Shown here piece after piece: positions 6,009 through 13,669 of a stretch of 41,410 nt of DNA. The notes beneath the pieces are model-generated. The model was given only the letters and a program-made list of their open reading frames with translations. It searched no databases and was not told the origin of the DNA. The DNA comes from an uncultured bacterium (GTDB taxonomy: Bacteria; Verrucomicrobiota; Kiritimatiellia; CAIKKV01; CAIJXV01), in contig CAIJXV010000100.1 in assembly GCA_903824675.1 (NCBI GenBank), forward strand, positions 1 through 41,410, read 5' to 3'. Each line of letters opens with the position of its first letter. The stretch's first letter is position 1. The position numbers were made by a program, and so were the translations under genes.

Positions 6009-6755
6009 TCAGGCCAGGTCCGTCGCAACCGCCAAAAGTTCGGCCAGGGTCACGCGGCCGTCATAGAGGGCTTTGCCCACGATGGCGCCTATTAAATTAT
6101 TACATTTCAAAGCCATCAATTGCCGGATATGTTCGGCTGTCACCACACCACCCGAGGCGATCACCCGGACCTCTGGTCCGGCCGCGCAACAGACAGCGCG
6201 CACCGCCTCGAAGTTCGGTCCGCCCAGCATTCCATCGGTGGCCGTATCGGTGTAAATCACGGTTTGAATACCGGCGGCGGCGATGCGCCGCACCAGATCC
6301 TCGGCCTTTAACGCCGAGGTTTCAACCCAGCCGCGGGTCTGAACCCAGCCGCCCCGCGCATCCACGCCCACCGCCAGCCGCGCGCCAAATCGTGACGATA
6401 AACGGGCCAGATCTTCCGGATGCTCGCAAGCCCGGGTTCCCAGTATGACCCGGTCAACTCCGGCATCGATCGCCGCTTGAAGATCGGCATCGGTCCTTAA
6501 TCCGCCGCCGAGATCGACGGGGATTTTCAAAGCCTGGGCAATCGCCCGAATCTGGGTCAGATGCACCGGGTGTCCGGCAAACGCGCCGTCGAGATCGACC
6601 AGATGCAAATAGGGCGCCCCACCCTGCTCCCATTGCCGGGCCATACCCACCGGATCATCGGAATAGACCGTCTCCGCATCGGCCCGACCCTGGGTCAGCC
6701 GGACACATCGACCGTTGCGTAAATCAATCGCCGGGATGATTTGAAAAGCGCCCAT
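6009..6755 (-). CDS. hisA: HisA, ProFAR isomerase of histidine biosynthesis
   Basis: A 248-residue TIM-barrel enzyme that isomerises ProFAR to PRFAR, the fourth step of histidine synthesis, in the cytoplasm. Visible signatures are IIPAIDLRNGRCVRLTQG with the catalytic Asp near the start, the phosphate-binding GGGLRT, the second half-barrel VIYTDTATDGMLGGPN and IASGGV, and VGKALYDGR. Length is normal for the family and the sequence is continuous. It follows hisB by 17 bp and is surely co-transcribed with it. The rest of the his pathway is not in the window. Confidence 0.97.
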   Translation of the reverse strand: MGAFQIIPAIDLRNGRCVRLTQGRADAETVYSDDPVGMARQWEQGGAPYLHLVDLDGAFAGHPVHLTQIRAIAQALKIPVDLGGGLRTDADLQAAIDAGVDRVILGTRACEHPEDLARLSSRFGARLAVGVDARGGWVQTRGWVETSALKAEDLVRRIAAAGIQTVIYTDTATDGMLGGPNFEAVRAVCCAAGPEVRVIASGGVVTAEHIRQLMALKCNNLIGAIVGKALYDGRVTLAELLAVATDLA

Positions 6756-6772
6756 ATCCGTGATCCACCCTG

Positions 6773-7366
6773 TTAAATGCGCCCCTTGCTTGACGGCACC
6801 CCTTTGACCCGCGGATCGCGGGTACAGCCCATGCGCAAGGCTCGCGCCAGGGCCTTGAAGACCGCCTCATAGGCATGATGCGCGTCTTTCCCATAAAATT
6901 GGTGGATATGTAAATTCATCCGCGCTTGAACTGAAAATGCCTGAAAGAATTCGCGGATCAAGCCGAGATCGAAGTCGATGATTTTTTTCTGCCGATGGGT
7001 CATCTCGAAGACCAGATAAGGCCGCCCGCCCAAATCGATCACGGCCCGCGCCAGTGCGTCATCCATCGGGATACAACTCGACCCATAACGGCCAATTCCC
7101 TTGCGGTCGCCCAGCGCCTGATCCAACGCCGTACCCAAAACCAAACCGATATCTTCCACGGTGTGATGATAATCGACGTGCAAATCGCCCCGGGCCTTAA
7201 GACGCAAATCGATCAGGGCATGTTTGCCCAACAATTCCAGCATGTGATCCAAAAAAGGCAGTCCGGTATCAACTTCCGTCCGGCCCGTGCCATCCAGATT
7301 GATGGCGGCAACAATGTCGGTTTCCCGGGTTTTGCGGATGACCGTAGCGATTCGTTTTTTGCTCAT
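6773..7366 (-). CDS. hisB: HisB, imidazoleglycerol-phosphate dehydratase
   Basis: A 197-residue monofunctional dehydratase that converts imidazoleglycerol phosphate to imidazole-acetol phosphate. The manganese-binding motifs are clear: DTGLPFLDHMLELLGKH, DLHVDYHHTVEDIGLVLG and, at the C-terminal side, NLHIHQFYGKDAHHAYEAVFKALARAL. No phosphatase domain is fused. AAGGGAG lies about ten bases before the ATG. Located directly upstream of hisA in the same direction. Confidence 0.97.
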   Translation of the reverse strand: MSKKRIATVIRKTRETDIVAAINLDGTGRTEVDTGLPFLDHMLELLGKHALIDLRLKARGDLHVDYHHTVEDIGLVLGTALDQALGDRKGIGRYGSSCIPMDDALARAVIDLGGRPYLVFEMTHRQKKIIDFDLGLIREFFQAFSVQARMNLHIHQFYGKDAHHAYEAVFKALARALRMGCTRDPRVKGVPSSKGRI

Positions 7367-7436
7367 GATAGTTCAGTGCTCCCTTCGATCAAATCGAGCG
7401 CAGTGTATATCGACCTCCAGCGCGCGTCACGCCTTT

Positions 7437-8963
7437 TCACAATTGCGGAGCGAACAGATTCCAGAAATTCTCGATCGCCCGGCGACGGCGGGACCGTTTC
7501 CGCCAGACGTCCAGTTGGATCTCATCGCTCATCGCCAAATCCTCCAGCACAATCCGCTTGAGGGAATTAATGAAGGTTTCACCAAACACCACCAGATTGG
7601 TTTCGTAATTCACCCGCAGACTGCGCACATCCAGATTGGTGGTGCCCACCAACGCGGCCGTGTCATCCACCACCAGCGCCTTGGCATGAATAAACGGGGG
7701 GCGGCGTTCATAGATGCGCACCCCGGCCAGCATCAGTTCCTCATACAGGGCGCGTCCGGCCCACCCGGCAAAAAAATGATTACTGACCGCCGGCACGACC
7801 AATCGAGTATCCACACCCCGCAAGGCCGCCAGCCGGATCGCCCGAAGGATATCCGTCGTCGGCACAAAATAAGGCGTAACGATCAATAACTGGCGCCGCG
7901 CGGCGGTGATCAGGGCGAAAACCGCGTCAATACCTGTCTCAGAAGGATGCGTCGGCCCGCTGTTGATCACCCGGGCCTGCATTTGCCCCGCCTCCCGCGG
8001 CGTCGGAAAATGGGCAGTCTGCATCAAAATCTCCGGATCCTCATCCGTCATGCAATACCAATCCTGGAGAAAGGTGTATTGAAGTTCCAAGACCACGGGT
8101 CCGTGCAATTCGAAATGATAATCGCGGATCGGCGGACGGTTGTGGCAGGAGACATGATCCTCGTGCAGATTAATCCCCCCCATGAAAGCCGTTTCTCCAT
8201 CCACCACCAACGTCTTACGATGATTCCGCAAATTAAACTGAACCTGCTGTTTTAAGGGATTGGCCAGCGACCAGTCGGCGATCTGTAAATGGGGGATATC
8301 GTCATAGCCCGCAAAAAAACGCCGCAAGACAGCCGGCGTCGAGCCGAACCGGTCGTATAAAAAGCGGACTTGAACCCCCGCCCTCGCCTTTTCGACCAAC
8401 GCCTCTAAAAACATGCGGCCAACCTCATCGCTCCCGACAATGAAACTCTGGAAATGGATATGATGCCGGGCGGATCGAATCGCCGCCAGCATCCGGGGGA
8501 AGGCCTCGTCCCCGGTCACCAGGGGTTCAATTCGATTTCCCCCGAGCAAAGGCAGATCCGGCAAAATCCCGTTCAAGGCGCGATTCAGATCCCCGGCCCA
8601 GGGATGTACCGGTTCCGCAACCCCCGCATGGTCCAAGGCCCGCCAATAGGCCAACGGCAGGGAGGTTTCGGCGGCATCCGGTTTGGGATCGCCCTTCCGG
8701 GGCGCCCGTGCCGGCGCCTTCCGCCAGATCTTTACCGGAATCCGCGTAATGCCGAACATCAAGTAGAGGATCGCGCCCAGGATCGGCACCAGCCACGCCA
8801 ACAGCAGCCAAAACCAGGCCGACGTCGCTTCCCGCCGCTGGCGCAATAAATGGCAGAAAATCAGAAACACCACGGTCAAATGCAGCGCATACAACAGGAT
8901 CAGCCAGGCCTGGCTATCAAAGCTGAACCAGCGCTGAGTCAGAATGGCGGACAAGTCCATCAT
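7437..8963 (-). CDS. cls: cardiolipin synthase, phospholipase D superfamily
   Basis: A 508-residue membrane enzyme that joins two phosphatidylglycerol molecules to cardiolipin and glycerol at the inner membrane. Two N-terminal transmembrane helices (about residues 17-40 and 48-70) precede two PLD domains with complete HKD motifs: NHRKTLVVDGETAFMGGIN and HAKALVVDDTAALVGTTN. Length matches ClsA-type enzymes. Its ATG overlaps the stop of the GspM-like gene (ATGA), so it is translated from the same transcript as the secretion-type genes upstream, an unusual partner that may only reflect operon packing. Confidence 0.95.
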   Translation of the reverse strand: MMDLSAILTQRWFSFDSQAWLILLYALHLTVVFLIFCHLLRQRREATSAWFWLLLAWLVPILGAILYLMFGITRIPVKIWRKAPARAPRKGDPKPDAAETSLPLAYWRALDHAGVAEPVHPWAGDLNRALNGILPDLPLLGGNRIEPLVTGDEAFPRMLAAIRSARHHIHFQSFIVGSDEVGRMFLEALVEKARAGVQVRFLYDRFGSTPAVLRRFFAGYDDIPHLQIADWSLANPLKQQVQFNLRNHRKTLVVDGETAFMGGINLHEDHVSCHNRPPIRDYHFELHGPVVLELQYTFLQDWYCMTDEDPEILMQTAHFPTPREAGQMQARVINSGPTHPSETGIDAVFALITAARRQLLIVTPYFVPTTDILRAIRLAALRGVDTRLVVPAVSNHFFAGWAGRALYEELMLAGVRIYERRPPFIHAKALVVDDTAALVGTTNLDVRSLRVNYETNLVVFGETFINSLKRIVLEDLAMSDEIQLDVWRKRSRRRRAIENFWNLFAPQL

Positions 8964-9463
8964 GGCGTCGTTCGGGTCAGAGTTTCAACGGTCAAACTCA
9001 CGTGGCTGACCTGTCCCGTCTGGGTCCCCCCTCGGATCGTCAAGGCGACCACTTTCCACGGCGGTCGTTGCAACTCGAGGGCGCCGACCAGCCGGATCAG
9101 ATCCCGGTCGGAAATATCTTTCAGGGTCAGCCCGGATCGTTCCCAACGCCAGCCCTCCGCCGCCGGTCCCTGGCCCATATCACTCACATCGATTCGAAGT
9201 CCGGGCGCGGCGGCGCGCAGAATCGATTCCAGCGGCGCGGGGCGGGAAGCTTCCAGCCGATCGAACACCGCCCGCCGGGCGGTCTGTCCATCTGCCATTC
9301 GCCGGATCTCCGCCAACCGGTCGAGATCCTGCCGTTTCCGTTCCAACCGGCGCCAGCCGTCAGCCAGGGACGAGGGCAAAAGGACGGTCAACACCCCGGC
9401 GGCCAGCAGAAGCAGAAGGGTCCCGGCGATCAGCAATTTCTGCAGAGGGGAATATTTCATCAT
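8960..9463 (-). CDS. GspM/PilO-like inner-membrane protein
   Basis: A 167-residue bitopic protein: short cytoplasmic start, one transmembrane helix (LLIAGTLLLLLAAGVLTVLL, residues 9-29), a coiled coil (WRRLERKRQDLDRLAEI) and a small periplasmic ferredoxin-like domain ending in VVALTIRGG and VSLTVETL. This order is that of GspM/PilO, which pairs with GspL/PilN in the inner-membrane platform of type II secretion and type IV pili. The ATG at 9463 overlaps the stop of the GspL-like gene and has GGGAGG upstream; a longer frame lacking that context was rejected. Sequence identity to named GspM is too low to go beyond the architecture. Confidence 0.7.
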   Translation of the reverse strand: MMKYSPLQKLLIAGTLLLLLAAGVLTVLLPSSLADGWRRLERKRQDLDRLAEIRRMADGQTARRAVFDRLEASRPAPLESILRAAAPGLRIDVSDMGQGPAAEGWRWERSGLTLKDISDRDLIRLVGALELQRPPWKVVALTIRGGTQTGQVSHVSLTVETLTRTTP

Positions 9464-10815
9464 CCGCCTCCCGGCTTGAGTTGAAATCCAACCCGGCCCA
9501 CCGGAGCGGCATCCCGCCGTTCGAGGCGGCTCCGATATCCCGCTTCCTCCACCTTCCGGCCCCATCGTTCGCAAGTTTCCCAATCCGACCCGGAACCGAT
9601 AATCGACACCGCAGACCCGTCCAAAGTGACTTCTTCGATCTGAATCGATTGCGCCGCGGCCAGATCGAGGAGCGTCTTCAAAGCGGCCAGAATCGGCGGA
9701 GCCAGAGCCCGTTCAAAGGAAAGTCCGGCCGGACCGCGCGCGAGAACCGCCCGTTCCGCCACCCGGACCTCCACCCCTTTTTCCCGCGTCAGGGAATGTC
9801 CTGCCAGCGCACTGGCCTCGGCGGTGATCTGGCGTTGAAGCCTCTCGTTGGCCCGATCCATTTCATACCGCCACTGGAGATTCAAAGCCACCAGCAAAAG
9901 GGCCACTCCGCCCACCGCCATCCACAGTTGCATCCATCGCCGCGCATGCCGCCGAAGGTGCCGCTCGGCGGTCAGAACACCGGATCGCAAATTGCAGGGC
10001 AAGGCCTCCGGCGCGAGCGCGCGAAAAGCATAGGCGCGAGCCAAAAAGTATTCCGGGCGGTCCACCTCGCGGGACCGTCCCGGAAACAGCGCCTCCAAAG
10101 CGGGTCGACAGGCGCCCATCCCACCGGGCTCCCGCAAGCCCGGTCCGCACCAAATCCATTCAACCGATTCATTCGGCACCGGAATGACCGATTTCAACCA
10201 ATTCACCAAAGCCCCGCCCTGCGGTTGCAAGGTCGAATAGGCCGCCACCCAGGCCGCGCCTCTCCCGACGGCGCAGGTCAACCGATCGTCGCCCGCCAGG
10301 GCGACAATACGCCAGTCCGTCGCCGTTCCCCATTCCTGCCGGGATTGTGTCCAAAGGGCCAGGGCCTCGGAATCCAGGATATCGGGATCGAATCCCGCCG
10401 ACTTCAAATCGTCGATCCGGCGAATGAGGTCTTCCCGCCGGGCGGCAACCGCCAAACCCCGACACGTCCGCGGTGTCGTGCGTTCCATCGCGGCCACGCC
10501 CCATTCACAGGTTTCAAGGGGAAAAGGAAGATCGACATCGAGCAGGGAGGGCAGAACCCTGCGGGCTTTTCCCCGATCGGCCAGCGGTACTTCAATCCAT
10601 CGCGCCAGGCATTCCCGGGGAGATAACCCGGCCGCCACCGCCGGTGCCCCCCGCAATGCGCCAGCCGCCTGGACCGCAGCCGGAAGTTCCAAGGGGGCCC
10701 AAAATCGCCAGGGTCCCCAGCGGAGCGCCCGGACCACCCGGATCGTGCGGCCGCCCGCATCCACGCCCAGGCAGATTCGCCGAACCGCCCATGCCCGTAA
10801 TATTTCAGGGTTCAT
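9460..10815 (-). CDS. GspL/PilM-PilN-like platform protein
   Basis: A 451-residue protein. The N-terminal two thirds look like an actin/ribonuclease-H-like fold as in GspL and PilM (ICLGVDAGGRTIRVVRAL at the start, then PLETCEWGVAAMERT and LKSAGFDPDILDSEALAL). A single transmembrane helix (LWMAVGGVALLLVALNLQW, about residue 295-315) and a periplasmic domain with coiled coil and ferredoxin-like strands (IQIEEVTLDGSAVSIIGS) follow. That is the layout of GspL or a PilM-PilN fusion, linking the cytoplasmic ATPase to the periplasmic platform. It lies between a GspK-like and a GspM-like gene with 4-11 bp overlaps, as in gsp operons. Confidence 0.72.
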   Translation of the reverse strand: MNPEILRAWAVRRICLGVDAGGRTIRVVRALRWGPWRFWAPLELPAAVQAAGALRGAPAVAAGLSPRECLARWIEVPLADRGKARRVLPSLLDVDLPFPLETCEWGVAAMERTTPRTCRGLAVAARREDLIRRIDDLKSAGFDPDILDSEALALWTQSRQEWGTATDWRIVALAGDDRLTCAVGRGAAWVAAYSTLQPQGGALVNWLKSVIPVPNESVEWIWCGPGLREPGGMGACRPALEALFPGRSREVDRPEYFLARAYAFRALAPEALPCNLRSGVLTAERHLRRHARRWMQLWMAVGGVALLLVALNLQWRYEMDRANERLQRQITAEASALAGHSLTREKGVEVRVAERAVLARGPAGLSFERALAPPILAALKTLLDLAAAQSIQIEEVTLDGSAVSIIGSGSDWETCERWGRKVEEAGYRSRLERRDAAPVGRVGFQLKPGGG

Positions 10816-11485
10816 TCAGCCCTTGCTCCAACCAGATTAAAATCCGTGCCGATCCTTTGCCGGATCGAAGAGCATATCCTTCAATTCCAAATTCTCCCTG
10901 CGAAACCACCGCCCGACTCGATACTTGCCAAACGTCCCCGGTAATGCCGCGCAGGGCCAGGGGTAATCGGGACGGCGCTATGGCCAGGGCTTCGCTCCGA
11001 ATCTCCACCCCTCCCGGAGTTGCCGTCCGCTGGGACGTCGCCCCCGCCGGGGCCGTCAACGCCCGGACCTGGTTACAAAACGCATCGGTCGCCACCGCCC
11101 GTAACGCCAGTCGATCCCGTTGTCGTTCGGCTTGTTTCAATCGCACTTGAACCAGGGTCAGGCCATGCACCACGGGACCCGTTAAGAGGGCCAAGAGCGC
11201 CAACACCATCAGCAACGCAAACCCGGCCACTTCCCGCCGTTCCCGCATGCGGTTTCGAATCCATTCGACCAGCACAATCCAGCCATACAACAGGCCGGCC
11301 AGGATCGCCGATCCCAAAAAGCCGATCCCCACTTGATACAGGCGGTCAATCCGCGCCAGATTGCCCCATACGGCCAGAGCGATACCCGCAACCGTGGAAA
11401 GCGAGAGCCAGATTGATAAAATGGTCCGGAGGCGGGTTGAATCCCAGCGATGCCGCCGGCGTTTTCGTCCTGAAGAAGAAGCCAT
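10805..11485 (-). CDS. GspK-like protein with an internal prepilin-type segment
   Basis: A 226-residue protein of odd layout. Residues 18-76 hold two hydrophobic helices; residues 80-103 then read MRERREVAGFALLMVLALLA, which is exactly a type IV prepilin leader (short basic stretch, Gly, Phe, hydrophobic helix) as found in minor pseudopilins such as GspK. Residues 104-226 are a small globular part. Either an N-terminal two-helix module has been fused to a pseudopilin, or translation also begins at the internal ATG at 11248. Gene order K-L-M with overlapping ends supports the assignment to a secretion or pilus system. Prepilin peptidase, GspE and GspD are not nearby. Confidence 0.55.
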   Translation of the reverse strand: MASSSGRKRRRHRWDSTRLRTILSIWLSLSTVAGIALAVWGNLARIDRLYQVGIGFLGSAILAGLLYGWIVLVEWIRNRMRERREVAGFALLMVLALLALLTGPVVHGLTLVQVRLKQAERQRDRLALRAVATDAFCNQVRALTAPAGATSQRTATPGGVEIRSEALAIAPSRLPLALRGITGDVWQVSSRAVVSQGEFGIEGYALRSGKGSARILIWLEQGLNEP

Positions 11486-11541
11486 GGTTAAAACAAGTTA
11501 AGAGAATCGCACCCTAATGTCAAACGGTCGAACGCCCCCCA

Positions 11542-12381
11542 TCAGGGGGTCGGCGCAATGGTTTCGGGCACGATCACCGGCAAATCGGTCTGATTCAACC
11601 AGTACTCCCACCCCGTGACCTGAACCTTGCGTCCGACAAAAGAGGAGAGTTGGGCATCGTTGCCTTTCAAATAGCAAACCGTTATCGTGCCGCTTTCTCC
11701 CCCGGCGCGGACCAGACGGTAATTCCCCGGGCGATTGAAAAGGAAATCGATCGGCTGAACCTGGCCTTCCCAGATCTTGCGAACCCCTTGCTGGATTTCA
11801 GGCTTCAATCCCTTGGCGGCCAGTTCCGGCGGGGCCGGGGTCTTTTCCGGCGTAACCACCACGGGCGGCGTAGCCACTTCGATGGGCGGCACCGCATTCG
11901 TGTCGGCGACAGAAAGGGAGACCGGCGGCGGAGACGTGGGACCTTCCATCCCCGTCACAAAGTCTTTATGCACCCAGAGAACACTTGAGGTTGGCGCCTC
12001 TATTTGAAGCCAATCCCCGAAGGTTGACCGAACCTTGACCGTGTCGCCCTTCTGAAGCACCGCGATACTGCTGAAATTAATCCCCGGCCCTCCCCGGACG
12101 TTCAACCGGGACTTGACTTGGGCATTCGTCACAAACGAGGCATGAACCCAAACCGGAGCGGTGGCGGGCGGACGGACTCCGCGCCAGTCACCCTGTATCC
12201 CCACGGGAGTCAGAAGGTCGCCGGTTTGCGCCTGGCAAACGACTTCGCTTTCATAGGCGGGACGGGCCCGCAGATTGACGCGGTCGGCGTTCACCTTCAG
12301 TGCGCCTTCGTCCGCCCCCGCCATCCCGGCGTACAGTACCACGATCGCGATTCCCCATCGAATTATTCCTGACTGCTTCAT
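11542..12381 (-). CDS. secreted double-SH3b protein
   Basis: A 279-residue protein with a signal peptide (residues 1-23, ending AGMAGA). Two bacterial SH3 domains follow: VNADRVNLRARPAYESEVV and SRLNVRGGPGINFSSIAVLQKGDTVKV, each ending in a VWVHxxFVT strand. Then come a proline/threonine-rich linker and a C-terminal beta domain (GSGTITVCYLKGNDAQ-like OB fold). SH3b proteins often bind peptidoglycan in the periplasm. The start at 12381 has GAGGAGG seven bases upstream; its first 131 bases overlap the 3' end of the pseudouridine synthase frame. A CCCCC/GGGGG hairpin without T tract sits over the stop codon. Confidence 0.75.
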   Translation of the reverse strand: MKQSGIIRWGIAIVVLYAGMAGADEGALKVNADRVNLRARPAYESEVVCQAQTGDLLTPVGIQGDWRGVRPPATAPVWVHASFVTNAQVKSRLNVRGGPGINFSSIAVLQKGDTVKVRSTFGDWLQIEAPTSSVLWVHKDFVTGMEGPTSPPPVSLSVADTNAVPPIEVATPPVVVTPEKTPAPPELAAKGLKPEIQQGVRKIWEGQVQPIDFLFNRPGNYRLVRAGGESGTITVCYLKGNDAQLSSFVGRKVQVTGWEYWLNQTDLPVIVPETIAPTP

Positions 12382-13210
12382 TCGGTGCCTCCTCATTCCG
12401 TCCGGCGGGCGACCGGGTTTCCGGTCCGCTCCGACCTGCCTCGGTTGTCCGATGGCCTGTTTGTTGAACTGGGGCCATTAGCATGGCCACTTCCCGGCGG
12501 GTCAACCGTCGCCATTGCCCCACTCGCAATCCATCCGTGGTCAAGGGACCAATCGCCACCCGCTTCAAAGCAATCACTTCGTGCCCCAGGGCGGCAATCA
12601 TGCGGCGAATCTGCCGGTTCCGGCCGGAGAACAGGGTGATTTCATATCCGTAACGGTGTTCACCCCGGCCGATCAACGCCACCTCTGCGGCCTGCAATAA
12701 TTCCCCTTCATCCCAAATTCCATCGATCATCCGGCGGCATTCGGGCTCGGGCAGCCGCGCATCGACCCAGACTTCATAGTATTTCGGCACCTGATGCCGG
12801 GGATGAATCAAGGCATGGGAGAACTGGCCATCATTGGTCAAAATCAACAGGCCTTCGCTATTGCGATCCAACCGCCCCACGGGAAACAGGCGCTGTTCAG
12901 GATCGGGGACGAAGTCCCGGAAGGTCCGACGCTCCCCGGGATCACGACAGGTACACAACACGTCCCGGGGCTTGTTGAAAAGATAATATTCCAGAGTCTC
13001 TGTCCGGACCGGATGGCCATCAAACAGAACCTGATCCTGATCGGGATCGATGCAATGCCCCTGCGTGGTATGCGGGTGGCCATTAACCTGAACCCGGCCC
13101 TCGGCGATGAACTGCTCACAGGCCCGCCGGGACCCCACTCCGCATTGCGCCAGATATTTCTGGAGGCGAACCTTATTGGTCGGCCTTGGTTTTGGGGAGG
13201 CCAAGTCCAC
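12251..13210 (-). CDS. RsuA/RluB-family pseudouridine synthase
   Basis: About 319 residues. An N-terminal S4 RNA-binding domain (VRLQKYLAQCGVGSRRACEQFIAEGRVQVNG) is followed by the catalytic domain with the family motif LFPVGRLDRNSEGLLILTNDG, whose Asp is the nucleophile, and later NRQIRRMIAALGHEVIALKRVAIG. It modifies a uridine in rRNA, most likely 23S as RluB, though RsuA/RluE/RluF cannot be excluded. The final 70 or so residues are Arg/Gly-rich, not part of the fold, and run 131 bases into the next gene. The GTG at 13210 was chosen because GAGGGG precedes it; a TTG at 13261 is possible. Either start overlaps the small basic protein gene. Confidence 0.9.
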   Translation of the reverse strand: MDLASPKPRPTNKVRLQKYLAQCGVGSRRACEQFIAEGRVQVNGHPHTTQGHCIDPDQDQVLFDGHPVRTETLEYYLFNKPRDVLCTCRDPGERRTFRDFVPDPEQRLFPVGRLDRNSEGLLILTNDGQFSHALIHPRHQVPKYYEVWVDARLPEPECRRMIDGIWDEGELLQAAEVALIGRGEHRYGYEITLFSGRNRQIRRMIAALGHEVIALKRVAIGPLTTDGLRVGQWRRLTRREVAMLMAPVQQTGHRTTEAGRSGPETRSPAGRNEEAPNEAVRNNSMGNRDRGTVRRDGGGGRRRTEGERRPRQSAGPSRL

Positions 13211-13328
13211 GATCCCCCTCTTTCCATTTTCCGCGCTTCTTGAGGAGGTCAACGCGCTCAAAGCGCTTTAAAACATTCCGACGGGCCGCGATCCGGGTCG
13301 CAGATTTCAAGCTCGAATGCTGACTCAT
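13173..13328 (-). CDS. PVC small basic protein
   Basis: A 51-residue basic protein beginning MSQHSSLKSATRIAARRNVLK and continuing FERVDLLKKRGKWKEGDRGLGLPKTK. I recognise it as the short basic protein conserved in Verrucomicrobia and Chlamydiae (SLKS...RNVLKRxER...KWKEGD...GLPK pattern), probably ribosome- or RNA-associated, though its role is not established. The ATG at 13328 has AGGAGA seven bases upstream and a strong promoter just beyond; an upstream in-frame start was rejected because it would lie across that promoter. It is the best taxonomic marker in the window. It is followed in overlap by an rRNA pseudouridine synthase, in keeping with a translation role. Confidence 0.9.
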   Translation of the reverse strand: MSQHSSLKSATRIAARRNVLKRFERVDLLKKRGKWKEGDRGLGLPKTKADQ

Positions 13329-13362
13329 GCTAATGTCTCCTACTGGGTCCAGTTGATCTGTA

Positions 13363-13391
13363 AATATAGAATTCTTCCCCGGGCAAGTCAA
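13363..13391 (-). promoter_or_regulatory. sigma-70-type promoter of the small basic protein operon
   Basis: On the minus strand TTGACT (13391-13386), a 17-bp spacer and TATATT (13368-13363). It lies about 35 bp before the ATG at 13328 and is one of the strongest promoter matches seen. It faces away from the hox operon. Confidence 0.8.
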
Positions 13392-13669
13392 TTCCGATTC
13401 CAAACCGGGTTCAGGACTGATTTCGGAGAAAAAAAGACCCGTCTTTTGCGGACCACTCCTTTTATTTCAGGAGATGCTTAAGGATTCGGTCTCTATTCAG
13501 CAAAATGCAAATAATTAACGTTAAATCATTAACGTTATTGGTTCTGTACAAACCGAACGGGGGGGCGTTACATTACAGCTAGATTTCCGGAGAGGCGTGT
13601 GCCAAAACGGATCCCTTTCAACCCGATTGACGAGGTCTTGGAATCGTCAAACTGCCGGTAAAGGATCTC
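13392..13669. other. divergent intergenic region between small basic protein and hox operon
   Basis: Together with the promoter just before it this is the longest gene-free stretch in the window, about 340 bases. It contains a Rex-type operator (13516-13537) and a short AAAAGAC/GTCTTTT inverted repeat around 13437-13455. No convincing -35/-10 pair for hoxF was found, although one is expected near the operator. AAAGGA lies six bases before the hoxF ATG. Confidence 0.6.
13516..13537. promoter_or_regulatory. Rex-type operator upstream of hoxFUYHW
   Basis: A perfect inverted repeat with 9-bp arms, TAACGTTAA (13516-13524) and TTAACGTTA (13529-13537), separated by ATCA. The core GTTAA-N4-TTAAC matches the known Rex consensus TTGTTAA-N4-TTAACAA at all ten core positions. 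Rex represses fermentation and hydrogenase genes when NADH/NAD+ is low. A rex gene is present 19 kb away in the same window. Confidence 0.75.

Noticed and set aside
13437-13455. AAAAGAC/GTCTTTT inverted repeat as a terminator between the divergent operons
   Set aside because: The loop is only about two bases and neither neighbouring operon ends here, so a terminator makes no sense.
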